Assembly (NCBI RefSeq): GCF_028751195.1
Contig: NZ_CP066784.1
Location: 4,464,001 to 4,528,000, forward strand
Origin: Alicyclobacillus sp. ALC3
GTDB lineage: Bacteria; Bacillota; Bacilli; Alicyclobacillales; Alicyclobacillaceae
DNA length: 64,000 nt
Direction: 5' to 3'
The first letter of the stretch is position 1. Each line of letters opens with the position of its first letter. A program made the position numbers and the translations under genes. A model generated the notes under the pieces. That model saw only the letters and a list, made by a program, of their open reading frames with translations, had not been told where the DNA came from and did not search any database. Of the stretch, positions 9,634-19,408 are shown one piece after another.

Positions 9634-10879
9634 CAACTTGTTTCGGAAATTATCCACGCTCAACCGAGAATTCCTGGTGTTGATAGGCGGTCAAAGCCTC
9701 TCATCCCTCGGCACTGCGATCACCAACTTTGCGCTGCCGTGGTTGCTCCTCCAAGTGACCGGATCGGCCTTGCAAATGGGCATCGGCTTCGCCATCGAAA
9801 CGATTCCGTATCTGGTGCTGAGCATTCCGGCCGGAGTGTGGGCGGATCGCTACAACAGAAAGCGATTGATGATGAGGATGGATGCGTTACGTCTGATAAT
9901 TATCGTGTCATTGCCAGTCATCCATCTATTCTCGAGCATCCAGGTTTTCGAGATTTACGGTGTCTTGGTTTTGATGAGTGCGAGTTCGGCCGTATTCGAC
10001 GCCTCGTACGGAGCGGCTTTACCGTTGGTGATGGGCAAGGATTTTCTGAAGGAAGGCAATGTGTTGCGTTCCGTAGGGACGTCGACAGCCAGGGTTTTGG
10101 GACCGGCAATTGGGGGTGCGCTTGTTGTATGGCTTGGGGCCACCAACACCTTGAATGTGGATGCTGGGTCTTACCTGGCATCACTGATAAGCCTCGCTGT
10201 CATCCGGAAACCGTTTTCCGAAGGTGTTGCGGGACAAAGGCTATCCAGTCGTTTTCTAGTCGAGGCTCGTGAAGGCATGAGGTATCTGTTTGGGCATCCA
10301 TTGATCCGTAAGCTGGTTTTACTGGCCAGCATCATAAACCTGTGGGGAGAGGCTGTATTTTCAGTGTTGTTGTACCATATGCGCAGTGAGCTACATATTG
10401 GGGCAACCTGGTCGGGTGTAGTGATGACGTTTGTAGGAGTAGGAATTCTGATTGGCTCGCTGAGTTCGCTGTGGATAATGAACCATACTCCGGTAGTCAC
10501 CAGTATCACGGGACTATTGATCTTGCAGGTAGCTATGCCAGCCACTCTGTCGTTTACAGCGTACCCGGCGCTGATTGCTCTCTGCGTGCTGGTGTACGCC
10601 AGTACATCGGGAATCTGGAGTGTCTTGTCATCTGTGATTCGACAGTCCGTTGTCCCGAATCAGCTTCTGGGACGGGTAGGTAGCGCAAATCGCCTGTTTT
10701 CGTGGATTGCGATGCCCGTTGGTTCGGCTTCCGGTGGCGCAATTGCGCAAGAGTTCGGCGCATGGAACGTATTTAGGGGGAGTTCCATCCTCCAAGTGCT
10801 GATGATTGGTTGGTGGGCGCTTGGGCTCAAACAAGTCTCATCGAATGAGAAATCGGATTCACCTAAGGCAAGGGGGTGA
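9623..10879 (+). CDS. MFS transporter (array member 2)
   Basis: From the ATG at 9623 the product is 418 residues with about 12 TM segments. It contains LVLIGGQSLSSLGTAITNFA near the N-terminus and PAGVWADRYNRKRLMMRMDA as the loop 2-3 motif. It overlaps the preceding MFS gene and ends in TGATG at the beginning of the next, so members 1-3 are probably one transcript. Different loop motifs argue against a very recent duplication. Confidence 0.85.
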   Translation: MGADNLFRKLSTLNREFLVLIGGQSLSSLGTAITNFALPWLLLQVTGSALQMGIGFAIETIPYLVLSIPAGVWADRYNRKRLMMRMDALRLIIIVSLPVIHLFSSIQVFEIYGVLVLMSASSAVFDASYGAALPLVMGKDFLKEGNVLRSVGTSTARVLGPAIGGALVVWLGATNTLNVDAGSYLASLISLAVIRKPFSEGVAGQRLSSRFLVEAREGMRYLFGHPLIRKLVLLASIINLWGEAVFSVLLYHMRSELHIGATWSGVVMTFVGVGILIGSLSSLWIMNHTPVVTSITGLLILQVAMPATLSFTAYPALIALCVLVYASTSGIWSVLSSVIRQSVVPNQLLGRVGSANRLFSWIAMPVGSASGGAIAQEFGAWNVFRGSSILQVLMIGWWALGLKQVSSNEKSDSPKARG

Positions 10880-10897
10880 TGGCACATTCAACCCTAT

Positions 10898-12109
10898 TTG
10901 AAACTCCTGCGGAATCGAAACTTTGTCGTATATTGGACCGGATCGACCATGGTTCAGATGGGCCTGCAATTCAGTACCATCGCACTCACGTGGTTTGTAC
11001 TACAAACCACGGGCTCAGCCGCCCGAATCGGCGTCGTACTCGCACTGTTTCCCATTTCGAGAATGGTTACCAGCCCGTTCATCGGATACGTCCTCGACCG
11101 ACTCCCACGCAGGGCACTCATGGTGACGGATAACCTATGTCAGGCGATTTTATATCTCTTCATTCCTATTCTTGCGTGGACACACACTCTGTCGTTTGGG
11201 ACGCTGCTCGTCATCGTAGGATTGGCGGGAGCTTTGTCTCCTTTGTCGATGATCGGAAGGGGCGTGATCTTGCCAAACATTGTAGCGATCGACGAACTGG
11301 AGCTGGCGAACGGGTTCTCGCAACTGCGGATGAGTTTGGTTTCGTTGCTCGGCCCCGCCTTGGGCGGTGTATTGGTCGCTTTCTTTGGGGCGCCCATGAC
11401 GTTGCTCATCACAGCCGGTTGCTACGGGCTGTACGTGGGGTCCTTGTTACTGATTCCTTCATCCCGCTACCGTTCGGCAGATGCGTCCGATGCCGGTGGT
11501 AATGATGCAGAATCAAAATTGAACGGCTTGCAGTTTTTGTTTCGAGTTCCATTGCTGGTGTTGCTGATTGTTATCACATTATTTTTCAACCTTACATACG
11601 GTCCGTTGGAACCTGCTCTGCCGGTGCTGGTGTCCAGGGAGTTCCATACTGGTGCATCCGTACTTGGACTGATTTGGAGCAGCTTTGCGGTAGGTTCCCT
11701 GCTTGGGACGATGCTGTGGAGTCGATTCCGTCCACAATGGTCACTCCGACTGTCCATCTCTGGCATCATTCTGTGCTGGGGCGCTTTCAGCGGCGGTGTT
11801 GGTATCTCTGGACACCCGTGGCAGGCAATGCTCATGATGTTTCTTGGAGGTGTGACGTTCGCACCATACAACATATTGGCGGCCACGATGCAACAGAAAC
11901 TCATTCCCGACCGCCATCGGGGGAAGGTGTACGGGGTGATGCAGTCCATAACCAGCGTTGGCTTGCCAATCGGTCAAATGGCGGGTGGATTCCTCGTCAA
12001 GGGCATCGGAGCAGGCTCCACCATCCTCGTTGGTGGGATAGCGACGGTGATGTTAGGAATTGTGGTTGCATCACTCCGTAGGGCGTGGAGAACGGCAGCT
12101 AGAGTGTGA
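10898..12109 (+). CDS. MFS transporter (array member 3), start uncertain
   Basis: The frame gives 403 residues from TTG at 10898, with LLRNRNFVVYWTGSTMVQMG and the loop motif YVLDRLPRRALMVTDN. A better start may be the ATG at 10879, overlapping the previous stop (TGATG, preceded by AGGGGG). It is out of frame, but removing one T from CATTCAA (10886-10890) would give MAHQPYLKLLRNRNF, which resembles the family N-terminus. So either translation begins at TTG or there is a 1-base insertion. Confidence 0.8.
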   Translation: MKLLRNRNFVVYWTGSTMVQMGLQFSTIALTWFVLQTTGSAARIGVVLALFPISRMVTSPFIGYVLDRLPRRALMVTDNLCQAILYLFIPILAWTHTLSFGTLLVIVGLAGALSPLSMIGRGVILPNIVAIDELELANGFSQLRMSLVSLLGPALGGVLVAFFGAPMTLLITAGCYGLYVGSLLLIPSSRYRSADASDAGGNDAESKLNGLQFLFRVPLLVLLIVITLFFNLTYGPLEPALPVLVSREFHTGASVLGLIWSSFAVGSLLGTMLWSRFRPQWSLRLSISGIILCWGAFSGGVGISGHPWQAMLMMFLGGVTFAPYNILAATMQQKLIPDRHRGKVYGVMQSITSVGLPIGQMAGGFLVKGIGAGSTILVGGIATVMLGIVVASLRRAWRTAARV

Positions 12110-12168
12110 TTGGTGGCGAAATAAGGGTAGTATTAAGATAACAACTAAACAAAGGGGGGGACCATGGG

Positions 12169-12462
12169 GTGTTACAAACGTACGAACAATTCAACGATAT
12201 TGGAATTCTCCATCGCCCGAATGAGATGACAATCCCGAGGTGGCGGCAAGATGACGTATACAAGCTGATCCTCGGATTCAAGGGACCCATTATTTATGAA
12301 ACACCTCAGTCAAAGTTCAACGTCAGGGCAGGCCAATTTCTGTTACTCAATCCCGGAGATAAACATCAACAGGTGCGATGTGACGGAGACAAATTCCTCG
12401 TTGAGTTCTCTCCAAAAGTGGTGAATGAGGGTCACGCAGGATTTCCCAATGGACGTAGCTAG
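12169..12462 (+). pseudogene. AraC-type sensor (cupin) domain without DNA-binding domain
   Basis: The 97-residue frame starts at GTG after an AAAGGGGGG SD. It reads RPNEMTIPRWRQDDVYKLIL and FNVRAGQFLLLNPGDKHQQV, typical of the N-terminal cupin arm of AraC regulators (about 280 aa). The frame ends before any HTH, and no AraC HTH is found in the 60 bp before the next MFS gene. It is either a truncated remnant or a sensor-only protein. Its position between MFS genes suggests a former local regulator. Confidence 0.55.
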
Positions 12463-12524
12463 CTTGCGCTTAACAATATATTCCACACACGCCTAAGTGG
12501 TCAGCCAAATAGCAGAGAGGTGCG

Positions 12525-13796
12525 ATGTCTTTGGACGAGGTAAGCACGAGTCCCTCTAAAAAGTCCCACACTCTTTTATGGAAACATGCAGATTTTATGA
12601 AACTGTGGTTAGGTCAAACAATATCAGAATTTGGCTCCCAGATAACGGGATTAGCACTTTCACTAACCGCTGTTATAGTCCTGCACGCCACGGCGAATGA
12701 CATGGGCGTTCTGGAAGCCTTACAAGGCATTCCGTTTCTATTTGCCCTCTTTGCGGGAGTGTTGGCGGACAGGGTTCGTCGCCGTCCGTTGTTGATATTT
12801 GCTGACTCTGGACGCTTTGTTCTTCTCATCTTAATTCCATTAGCTGTATTGTTTCATGTTCTAAATATGGGGTTCTTGTTTGTTGTCGTCTTTGGCGTCG
12901 GCTGCTTGACAGTATTGTTCGATGTTGCCTACCAAAGCTATTTACCCAGTGTCGTATCAAGCTCCGAACTCGTAGAGGGAAACAGTAAGTTAGAGAGCAC
13001 GAGAGCTGTTAGTGCTATTGCCGGACCTGCATTGGCAGGGGTTCTTGTTCAATGGCTGACAGCACCTTTCGCATTGCTGATCGATGCAGGGTCATATCTC
13101 GTATCAGTAATATCCATCATAGTCATTCGGCGTTCTGAATCGATCGAAACATTGCCACATCAACTAGGGATTTGGACGCAAATCCGTGAAGGCATGGCGT
13201 TTGTGGTAAAAAATTCATTTTTACGGTCCATTGTTATAACAACAGCTCTCGGAAATTTTTTCTCGGGGATTACGGGTGCGGTAATGATCTTGTTTGCTGT
13301 ACGTGGAATCGGTATGAATGCGTCATTGTTGGGCGTCGTTTACGCCCTGGATGCAATTGGGGCAGCAGTTGGAGCAATCATGGGAGGCCGCTTGGGGAGG
13401 TCTGTGGGACTTGGTCGGGCAATTATCATTGCTCAGACATCATCCACCATTGGCGGATTTCTTCTACCGTTGGCGCATCGTCCGGTTGTGGTAGGTTTCT
13501 CCCTATATGTGGCTTCCGGTGTATTGATCAGCTTTGGAGCGGTTGCATATAACGTAAATCAGGTGAGTGCTCGCCAAGCTATCACGCCAGCGCAACTCTT
13601 AGGGCGAATGACGGCCAGCATTCGATTCATCATATGGGGAATTATACCGTTCGGTTCCCTCCTTGGTGGTATCTTAGGTTCACACATCGGTCTACGACCG
13701 ACACTCATGATATCGGCTGCTGGGGGAGTCCTTCCTGTGTTGTGGGCGGTGCTGTCACCCATTAGGGCGATGAGGAGTGTAAGTGAGATAGGTTGA
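12525..13796 (+). CDS. MFS transporter (array member 4)
   Basis: The 423-residue protein contains HADFMKLWLGQTISEFGSQI at the N-terminus and GVLADRVRRRPLLIFADSGR as the loop 2-3 motif; MFS_3-like. The DNA is visibly more A/T-rich than the neighbouring MFS genes (e.g. 13200-13260), suggesting separate acquisition. SD GAGAGGTGCG precedes the ATG. Substrate unknown. Confidence 0.84.
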   Translation: MSLDEVSTSPSKKSHTLLWKHADFMKLWLGQTISEFGSQITGLALSLTAVIVLHATANDMGVLEALQGIPFLFALFAGVLADRVRRRPLLIFADSGRFVLLILIPLAVLFHVLNMGFLFVVVFGVGCLTVLFDVAYQSYLPSVVSSSELVEGNSKLESTRAVSAIAGPALAGVLVQWLTAPFALLIDAGSYLVSVISIIVIRRSESIETLPHQLGIWTQIREGMAFVVKNSFLRSIVITTALGNFFSGITGAVMILFAVRGIGMNASLLGVVYALDAIGAAVGAIMGGRLGRSVGLGRAIIIAQTSSTIGGFLLPLAHRPVVVGFSLYVASGVLISFGAVAYNVNQVSARQAITPAQLLGRMTASIRFIIWGIIPFGSLLGGILGSHIGLRPTLMISAAGGVLPVLWAVLSPIRAMRSVSEIG

Positions 13797-13861
13797 TCGC
13801 CAACCAGTCCAGTTGTGCCATAAAAAGTGCTATCACGGGCTTGGACATAAATTCGTTTCGT

Positions 13862-14242
13862 TCAGTTAGTTGAGCTGCCTATTTGTCCGTAAGCCCCCGT
13901 ATCAACAAGTTTAACGTATCCGTCTTTGGTTCGAACTGCGAAAGCAGTGCGTGTTGGGACGTTCGGGATTTCGAAAATCTTTGTTCCGACAGGAAAGAAG
14001 TTAGAGAAAGTGCCTGTCTGTGGCGTGCTTTCAACGGTAGAGTAATTCGTTACAAATCCGATTCGTTTTCCAACTGTGTTTACTTGTTCGAAAGTCAATT
14101 TGTAGATGTGGTTGTGCCAGTTGATCAGTTTGTACGCCCACGAACTTGAAGAGCCACTCGATGTGGGCGGAGATTGCGATGGTGATTGTCCGCACCCAGT
14201 CAAGGCAAAGACGGTTACGATAAGCAGAAGCATTTTCTTCAT
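13862..14242 (-). CDS. Small secreted lipoprotein of unknown function
   Basis: Starting at the ATG at 14242 (SD AAAGGGGG, 9 nt upstream) gives 126 residues. The N-terminus MKKMLLLIVTVFALTGCGQS is a lipoprotein signal with lipobox LTGC. A Ser/Pro-rich linker (about 20-34) is followed by a small soluble domain. No family recognised. It is antisense to the flanking MFS genes and convergent with array member 4. Confidence 0.75.
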   Translation of the reverse strand: MKKMLLLIVTVFALTGCGQSPSQSPPTSSGSSSSWAYKLINWHNHIYKLTFEQVNTVGKRIGFVTNYSTVESTPQTGTFSNFFPVGTKIFEIPNVPTRTAFAVRTKDGYVKLVDTGAYGQIGSSTN

Positions 14243-14592
14243 ATGCTTCGACCCCCTTTGTCTATGTAGACGCTCCAATTGGATATTAGTTACACTTATA
14301 CGGCAAAAGGTACTACGGCAAGATCCCAAGCGGCCGCAAGTACGAGTGCATCTCCATAACGATTCTCACATCAAGAACGTTCACGTGGATGCTGGTTCGA
14401 TCCAGGCCTCCGGATTACCAAGCAGTCGGGGCCATGTCAGACAAAACAGCCGTACGCAATCATTGGATGCTATCGGCGGTAAGAATATTGAAACGGCGAG
14501 ATGAGCCCATAGATGGAATGGAACTCGGAGAAAGCAAACAATGTAGTATCATAATCTTCATACATTGTTCCATCAGACTGGGGGCCACCACA
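14243..14592. other. 350-bp gap without a recognisable gene
   Basis: The stretch between the lipoprotein start and MFS member 5 has open frames in both directions, but none shows a family I recognise or a convincing SD. It must contain the lipoprotein promoter and that of the next MFS gene. It could hold a decayed gene. Confidence 0.4.
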
Positions 14593-15801
14593 TTGAGACT
14601 CAAACACCCCAATGTTCTTCAAAGGAATCCGCTGCTCGCCCGCCTATGGCTCTCCAGATTCTTGAATGCCAACGGGGCGGGAATCGGTCAGTTCGCTATC
14701 CAGTGGGTCGCAACAGCGTTTCCGCAACCCGCCATTGCGCTGGCCTATTCGAACACGCTTGGTCGAATCAGTCAGGTTTTCAGTTTGTATATCATCGGTT
14801 GGCTGTCTGACAACATATCTCCCGTTCTCTTGATGATTCTCGGGAACTTGTTCGGAGGAATATTCACGATTGGGATGGGACTGCTATTGCGGCAGTACCA
14901 TACACTCCCCTTGTTGCTTGCATTGGTCGTTGTTTGGACGGCATTTTCCCTCACATCATCGGCTGCTTCGAAGTTGGTTCCGCAGATGACGGACAAGTCC
15001 AATCTGCCAAGGGTCAACTCATTCATGGGGATGATTGCACCACTTCAGCAATTTCTGGCAAGCGGTCTTGGCGGGATTCTCATCGCAGCAGGCATCATGC
15101 ATGCGTTTATCGCAGCGGCGATTGCCATGGGACTGGCCGCAGGGAGCCTTGTCACGAAGAAGAGGTGGCCGAGTTCATCGCAGCCTCGTCAGATTCAGCC
15201 ACGAAGTGTTTCGCTTGGGATCCGGACAGTCTTTGGCGACCACACGCTCCGGCGTATGGTCACTTTTATTTCGCTATTGAACTTCGGGTTCAGTTTCTAT
15301 TTGGGCGACTACCTGTTGTTTCTGAGGCGCACCGATCATCTGTCTGCGGCATCCATCGGTGTCGGCTCCACGCTTGCCACTGTGGGAACGGGGATGGCCC
15401 TGATACTCGGTCCCATGGTATTGAGGCGGAGAATCAAGATCACCGTGATGGTCACACCTGTTGTGATGGCGGTCGGCATCATTTTGATATCCCTGTGGAC
15501 AGGGATATCTGGCTTCGTGATTGGAGCGGCACTGGTTGAAATCGGTGCCGGAGTATCCGGGCAATACGTGTCATTAATCAGGCAACGCACCGTACCTATT
15601 GAGGTGATGGGGTCGGTGGCTGGTGCGCTGTCGATGTTCCAAACGATTTTGGTTCCACTCGGTATGGCGCTGGCCGGGGTTGTGGCCTCACGGTGGGGTG
15701 TTCAAGTAACGCTGTTCGTTTCTGGAACATTGGTTTTGATTGCCCTCATACCGTCCATTCCGTTGGCCATATCCGTCGAGAAGCGACTCCGGGCCGCATA
15801 A
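14593..15801 (+). CDS. MFS transporter (array member 5)
   Basis: The frame is open much further upstream, but similarity to the family begins near LKHPNVLQRNPLLARLWLSR. TTG at 14593 is preceded by GGGGG at 8-9 nt, so I place the start there (402 aa). The membrane segments resemble the other array members, although the loop 2-3 motif is divergent (IGWLSDNISPVLLMILGN). An ATG or GTG further upstream cannot be excluded. Confidence 0.75.
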   Translation: MRLKHPNVLQRNPLLARLWLSRFLNANGAGIGQFAIQWVATAFPQPAIALAYSNTLGRISQVFSLYIIGWLSDNISPVLLMILGNLFGGIFTIGMGLLLRQYHTLPLLLALVVVWTAFSLTSSAASKLVPQMTDKSNLPRVNSFMGMIAPLQQFLASGLGGILIAAGIMHAFIAAAIAMGLAAGSLVTKKRWPSSSQPRQIQPRSVSLGIRTVFGDHTLRRMVTFISLLNFGFSFYLGDYLLFLRRTDHLSAASIGVGSTLATVGTGMALILGPMVLRRRIKITVMVTPVVMAVGIILISLWTGISGFVIGAALVEIGAGVSGQYVSLIRQRTVPIEVMGSVAGALSMFQTILVPLGMALAGVVASRWGVQVTLFVSGTLVLIALIPSIPLAISVEKRLRAA

Positions 15802-15948
15802 GGACCCTGATTCTGAATATCGCTGATGATCGACATGCGTCCGCATCTATACACGAGGATGAGGAATATGTTAATCTTATCTCACACATGCAAAATAATT
15901 TGAACGTCGTCGGAAAATTGAATGTCGGTATATGCAGGAGATGACCTG

Positions 15949-16665
15949 ATGAAACGTTACTTCGTCATCGATACTCCGGAACAACTCAAGGCACTAAGCG
16001 ACCCACTTCGGATTCGGATTCTGACCAGAATTATCGTCAGGGAAGCCACGGGCAAGCAGTTGGCGGATGAGTTCCAAATGTCCGCTTCCAAGGTTCACTA
16101 TCATCTGCGTGAACTCGAGAATCATGGACTAGCCGAAATTGTTCGCACGGAAGAAAAGAACGGGATCATACAAAAGTTTTATCGAGCAGTCGCCGTCGAT
16201 TACGTAGTGAGTGAGAGCCTGCTTCCTTCAGGTCAGTGGGACTCTTCCATGATGCAAGAGGTGATGGCGAACCAGTTGCGCATCGCACTTGCGAGGGTGT
16301 ACGAGACAGACGAGCAATTCTTTCAGGTATCACCAAGTGAGGGAGGCGAAGTGCGACCACTGATTCACGGAATTTGGGAGGTAAGGGCAAGTCGACAGCC
16401 CCTGCTGGAATGGAAGAAGAAGTTCCGTGCGTTAATGGATGAACTCAGTGACTTGGAAAAGACGTCGACGAAGGTCTCGCCGGATGATCAAAGTACCGAT
16501 GCAAACGAATTGTTCTTCATGACGACGATTGGTTTCCTCACGGATGTTGAGAGCTTCCAAGTGGATAAACCTGGGGGGCCGGACGGCTATCAGTTGCATG
16601 TCGATCCCGCCACAGGAGAAGTCACAGCAAGACAGGAGAAGGACGATGATACCGATCATGAGTGA
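15949..16665 (+). CDS. ArsR/HTH_20-type winged-helix regulator
   Basis: The ATG at 15949 has SD AGGAG 8 nt upstream and gives 238 residues. A winged HTH occupies about 10-85 (PEQLKALSDPLRIRILTRII; ADEFQMSASKVHYHLRELEN), and a long C-terminal effector-like region of unknown fold follows. The gene overlaps the next MFS gene by 20 bp, so it most likely regulates that exporter. The ligand is unknown. Confidence 0.8.
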   Translation: MKRYFVIDTPEQLKALSDPLRIRILTRIIVREATGKQLADEFQMSASKVHYHLRELENHGLAEIVRTEEKNGIIQKFYRAVAVDYVVSESLLPSGQWDSSMMQEVMANQLRIALARVYETDEQFFQVSPSEGGEVRPLIHGIWEVRASRQPLLEWKKKFRALMDELSDLEKTSTKVSPDDQSTDANELFFMTTIGFLTDVESFQVDKPGGPDGYQLHVDPATGEVTARQEKDDDTDHE

Positions 16666-17971
16666 ATCGGAACGAACGGGATCATCCGTCTCGTTTCGCC
16701 TGTGGCGGGACCGAAATTTCCTGAGCCTTATGTGCGGAACGCTGTTTTCCGTAATTGGGGATGGGTCATACTTCATCGTTTTGGGATGGTTTGTGCTAAG
16801 CGTGACGGGTTCAGAGTTTGCACTCGGGACTACGCTCACCTTTGCTTCTATTCCCCGGATTGTCTTCATGCTCCTTGGCGGCGCAGTTGCAGATCGCATC
16901 GACAGGAAACTGGTTCTTGTTACTTCATTGTTGTTCCGTGCGGTGATCTTGGGCTGCTTCGTTGCCGAATTGTTCGGCATGCATGAAAAGCCAGCACTAT
17001 GGCTGATCGACATGATGGCCGTTTTCTTCGGAACGATTGACGCCTTCTATTACCCAGCGAACAGTTCGGTTGTACCTGTCGCTGTTCCTTCATGGGTTCT
17101 TGACAGGGCAAATAGTCTCGTCCAAACGGTTCAGCAGATGAGCACCGTTTTGGGTCCGTTGCTTGCCGCAGGACTGTTATGGATGCATGGCTATCCGAGC
17201 ATGTTTGGAACCATTGCCGTCATCTTTGCCGTCAGTTCAGTCATCCTATCCTTCTTGCGATTGCGCATAGGAGAGCAGGTATTGGCGCAACGACAACAAA
17301 ATGAGTCATCTTCCATATGGAAAGACATCGTTGAGGGAATTCGCTTTGTGCTCACGGTTCGAATTCTGATTTTGGTGATGGTTGTCACCCTCGGAATCAA
17401 TCTGCTGTTCATGGGACCCATCAATATTGGGATCCCGATCTTCGTGAAGAGCATGGGGTGGTCAGGAAGCACTTACGGTGGCTATGAATCGGGGTTCGGC
17501 ATAGGTACGGTGGTTGGTGGGGTGCTTGTATCCGTCCTGCGAGGGTTCCGGGGAAAATTTTTGTGGCTCGGGGCATTGGGAGCGATGATGGGGATTGCCA
17601 TGGCCGGAATCGGATTTGTTCACGTGTCTTGGGGTGGTATTGTTTTAATGGGCATTATGGGTGTCGCCGTAAGCGTTGTAGACATCCCGTTCATCACGTA
17701 TATACAGACCATCGTTCCTCCGGACAAATTGGGGAGGACAATGTCGTTGCTGACGATGATGTCTGTGGGATTGGTGCCAGTGAGCTACGCTGCTTCATCG
17801 TTTGTTTTGCAGCAGCATCAAATCAGCACTCAAGGACTTTTGCTTGGATGCGGCATTGCGGTGGCAGTTTTGTTTGGAGCGCTGTATCTGTTTCGAGATT
17901 TTCGACAGGTTGAGTCTCATCCATTGTGGAACGTGAAGACGAATGAGGGCATGGGAAACGTGACGGGATAG
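16646..17971 (+). CDS. MFS transporter (array member 6)
   Basis: The start at 16646 has AGGAGAAGG a few nt upstream. The protein of 441 residues contains WRDRNFLSLMCGTLFSVIGD and GGAVADRIDRKLVLVTSLLF; about 12 TM segments. It forms a two-gene unit with the overlapping upstream winged-helix regulator, so expression is probably induced by the exported compound (inference). Confidence 0.85.
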   Translation: MIPIMSESERTGSSVSFRLWRDRNFLSLMCGTLFSVIGDGSYFIVLGWFVLSVTGSEFALGTTLTFASIPRIVFMLLGGAVADRIDRKLVLVTSLLFRAVILGCFVAELFGMHEKPALWLIDMMAVFFGTIDAFYYPANSSVVPVAVPSWVLDRANSLVQTVQQMSTVLGPLLAAGLLWMHGYPSMFGTIAVIFAVSSVILSFLRLRIGEQVLAQRQQNESSSIWKDIVEGIRFVLTVRILILVMVVTLGINLLFMGPINIGIPIFVKSMGWSGSTYGGYESGFGIGTVVGGVLVSVLRGFRGKFLWLGALGAMMGIAMAGIGFVHVSWGGIVLMGIMGVAVSVVDIPFITYIQTIVPPDKLGRTMSLLTMMSVGLVPVSYAASSFVLQQHQISTQGLLLGCGIAVAVLFGALYLFRDFRQVESHPLWNVKTNEGMGNVTG

Positions 17972-17997
17972 GAATTTTTTATGTTTAGGAATATTGG

Positions 17998-18105
17998 GTG
18001 TTCGACGAAGTGCAGGCAGCCGCCGAGAGGATCCGGCGAACCGGGGTCCCCATGGCAGAGGACTTCGCAGAACACGTGCTCAATTCTCCGATGGAGGGAC
18101 CATGA
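17998..18105 (+). CDS. Possible 35-residue ORF or gene remnant
   Basis: A GTG-initiated frame reads VFDEVQAAAERIRRTGVPMA then EDFAEHVLNSPMEGP and stops at 18105. Codon use looks like coding DNA, but there is no SD and no family I recognise. It may be the tail of a lost gene between MFS members 6 and 7, or chance. Confidence 0.25.
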   Translation: MFDEVQAAAERIRRTGVPMAEDFAEHVLNSPMEGP

Positions 18106-18145
18106 CTATCGTTGCATCTGAGGTGTCGTTTCCACAGACGTTTCT

Positions 18146-19408
18146 TCACGAAGATAGCGCTCGTTCTTCGGTCACATCACCAAGGTCCGGCGAGGAGTTG
18201 ACTCGCAATAAGGGCACTCCAGTCACAAGTGACGCCAGGACGATAAGCAACCCAGCACAAAGTCCGATTGTTCTGGCGGGAAAGTCATTGAGCAATACAC
18301 CAGTGGCCAGCATCGAGGCAGCGATCGTCACACTGGACGTTGTATCAAACATCGCAAACACCCTGCCGTGGAATTCTTTGCTCGTCGCCTGCATGACAAG
18401 CGTGATGATGGACGCATTGCCGACACCTGCTCCAAGGGTGGCGATGAACAAGAAGATGGACGCAAACCACAGGCTCGGAGATTGGCTGACTATGACATGG
18501 CATAGCCCCTCGATGACAAATCCAACGGCGGCCGCCAGCCGAACCCATTTTGTAAATCGGCGTACCAGGAACCCGCTGACGAGAAAGCCGACGCCGAGCG
18601 AGCCATACATCACGCCAACACCAATGCTTCCGCTGTGAAACACCTGATAGCCGTATACGCTGAGCAATACATTGATGGCGCCACCGCCAATGGGCCACAA
18701 AAGCGACTGCAAGGCAATGATTTGAATGAGCCGGGGTCGAAGAAATACTGACCAGAAGGACGTTCGATTCGAGGATGGTCGGGACGGATGCACAGACGGA
18801 TGGATGTCCCCGTGATCTGTCAAATGGTCGGCCGGAATGGGAATCGACCAGCACAACAGTCCCGATGCCAGGAACGACGCTCCGTTAATAACGAAAGCCA
18901 CATCGGTGCCAAAGGCGGCTGTAGCAATGCCACCAAGGGCGGATCCTAGCGCCATGACCAGTCCGCCTGTCGATTGTTCCAGACCATTTGCCTGGGATAT
19001 ACGGTCTGGTTGAACGAGTTGCGGTATTACAGCGGTTCTGGCTGGCGAAAACAGGGCTGAAAAGACGACCAATGCAAACGTCTCGGCATAGGCAATCCAC
19101 ACTTCACTTGCCTGATGAATAAGCAGAAATGACAACGCCAGTCCGGCTCGGGCAAAGTCCGAGACAAGAAGAATGGTCTTTCGATTGAAGCGATCCGCCA
19201 GAATCCCACCGATCGGCCCCATGAAGAGATACGGCAGCGTGCGCACGGCCAGGATAAGCCCGACTGCCAAACCGGATCCGGTGATGTGCAGGAGCAGGCT
19301 CAGCAATGCGATGCTGTTGAACCAGTCGCCGAGGCCGCTGATGAAGCTGGCGGAGAGCAGCCGACGATAACGGGGCTCGGCCCGCAACAGCAGCAGCGTT
19401 TCCATCAT
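18146..19408 (-). CDS. MFS transporter (array member 7)
   Basis: The 420-residue product starts at ATG 19408 with LLRAEPRYRRLLSASFISGL and has the motif GGILADRFNRKTILLVSDFA. It closely follows the architecture of member 1 (GDWFNSIALLSLLLH near the N-terminus). It is on the minus strand, downstream of and overlapping the ArsR-DUF2087 gene by 4 bp (ATGA), so it is a self-contained regulator-exporter unit. Confidence 0.85.
   Translation of the reverse strand: MMETLLLLRAEPRYRRLLSASFISGLGDWFNSIALLSLLLHITGSGLAVGLILAVRTLPYLFMGPIGGILADRFNRKTILLVSDFARAGLALSFLLIHQASEVWIAYAETFALVVFSALFSPARTAVIPQLVQPDRISQANGLEQSTGGLVMALGSALGGIATAAFGTDVAFVINGASFLASGLLCWSIPIPADHLTDHGDIHPSVHPSRPSSNRTSFWSVFLRPRLIQIIALQSLLWPIGGGAINVLLSVYGYQVFHSGSIGVGVMYGSLGVGFLVSGFLVRRFTKWVRLAAAVGFVIEGLCHVIVSQSPSLWFASIFLFIATLGAGVGNASIITLVMQATSKEFHGRVFAMFDTTSSVTIAASMLATGVLLNDFPARTIGLCAGLLIVLASLVTGVPLLRVNSSPDLGDVTEERALSS

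Noticed and set aside
14243..14592. Coding sequence in the gap before MFS member 5
   Set aside because: Open frames exist in both directions but have no SD, no recognisable domain and conflicting overlaps.
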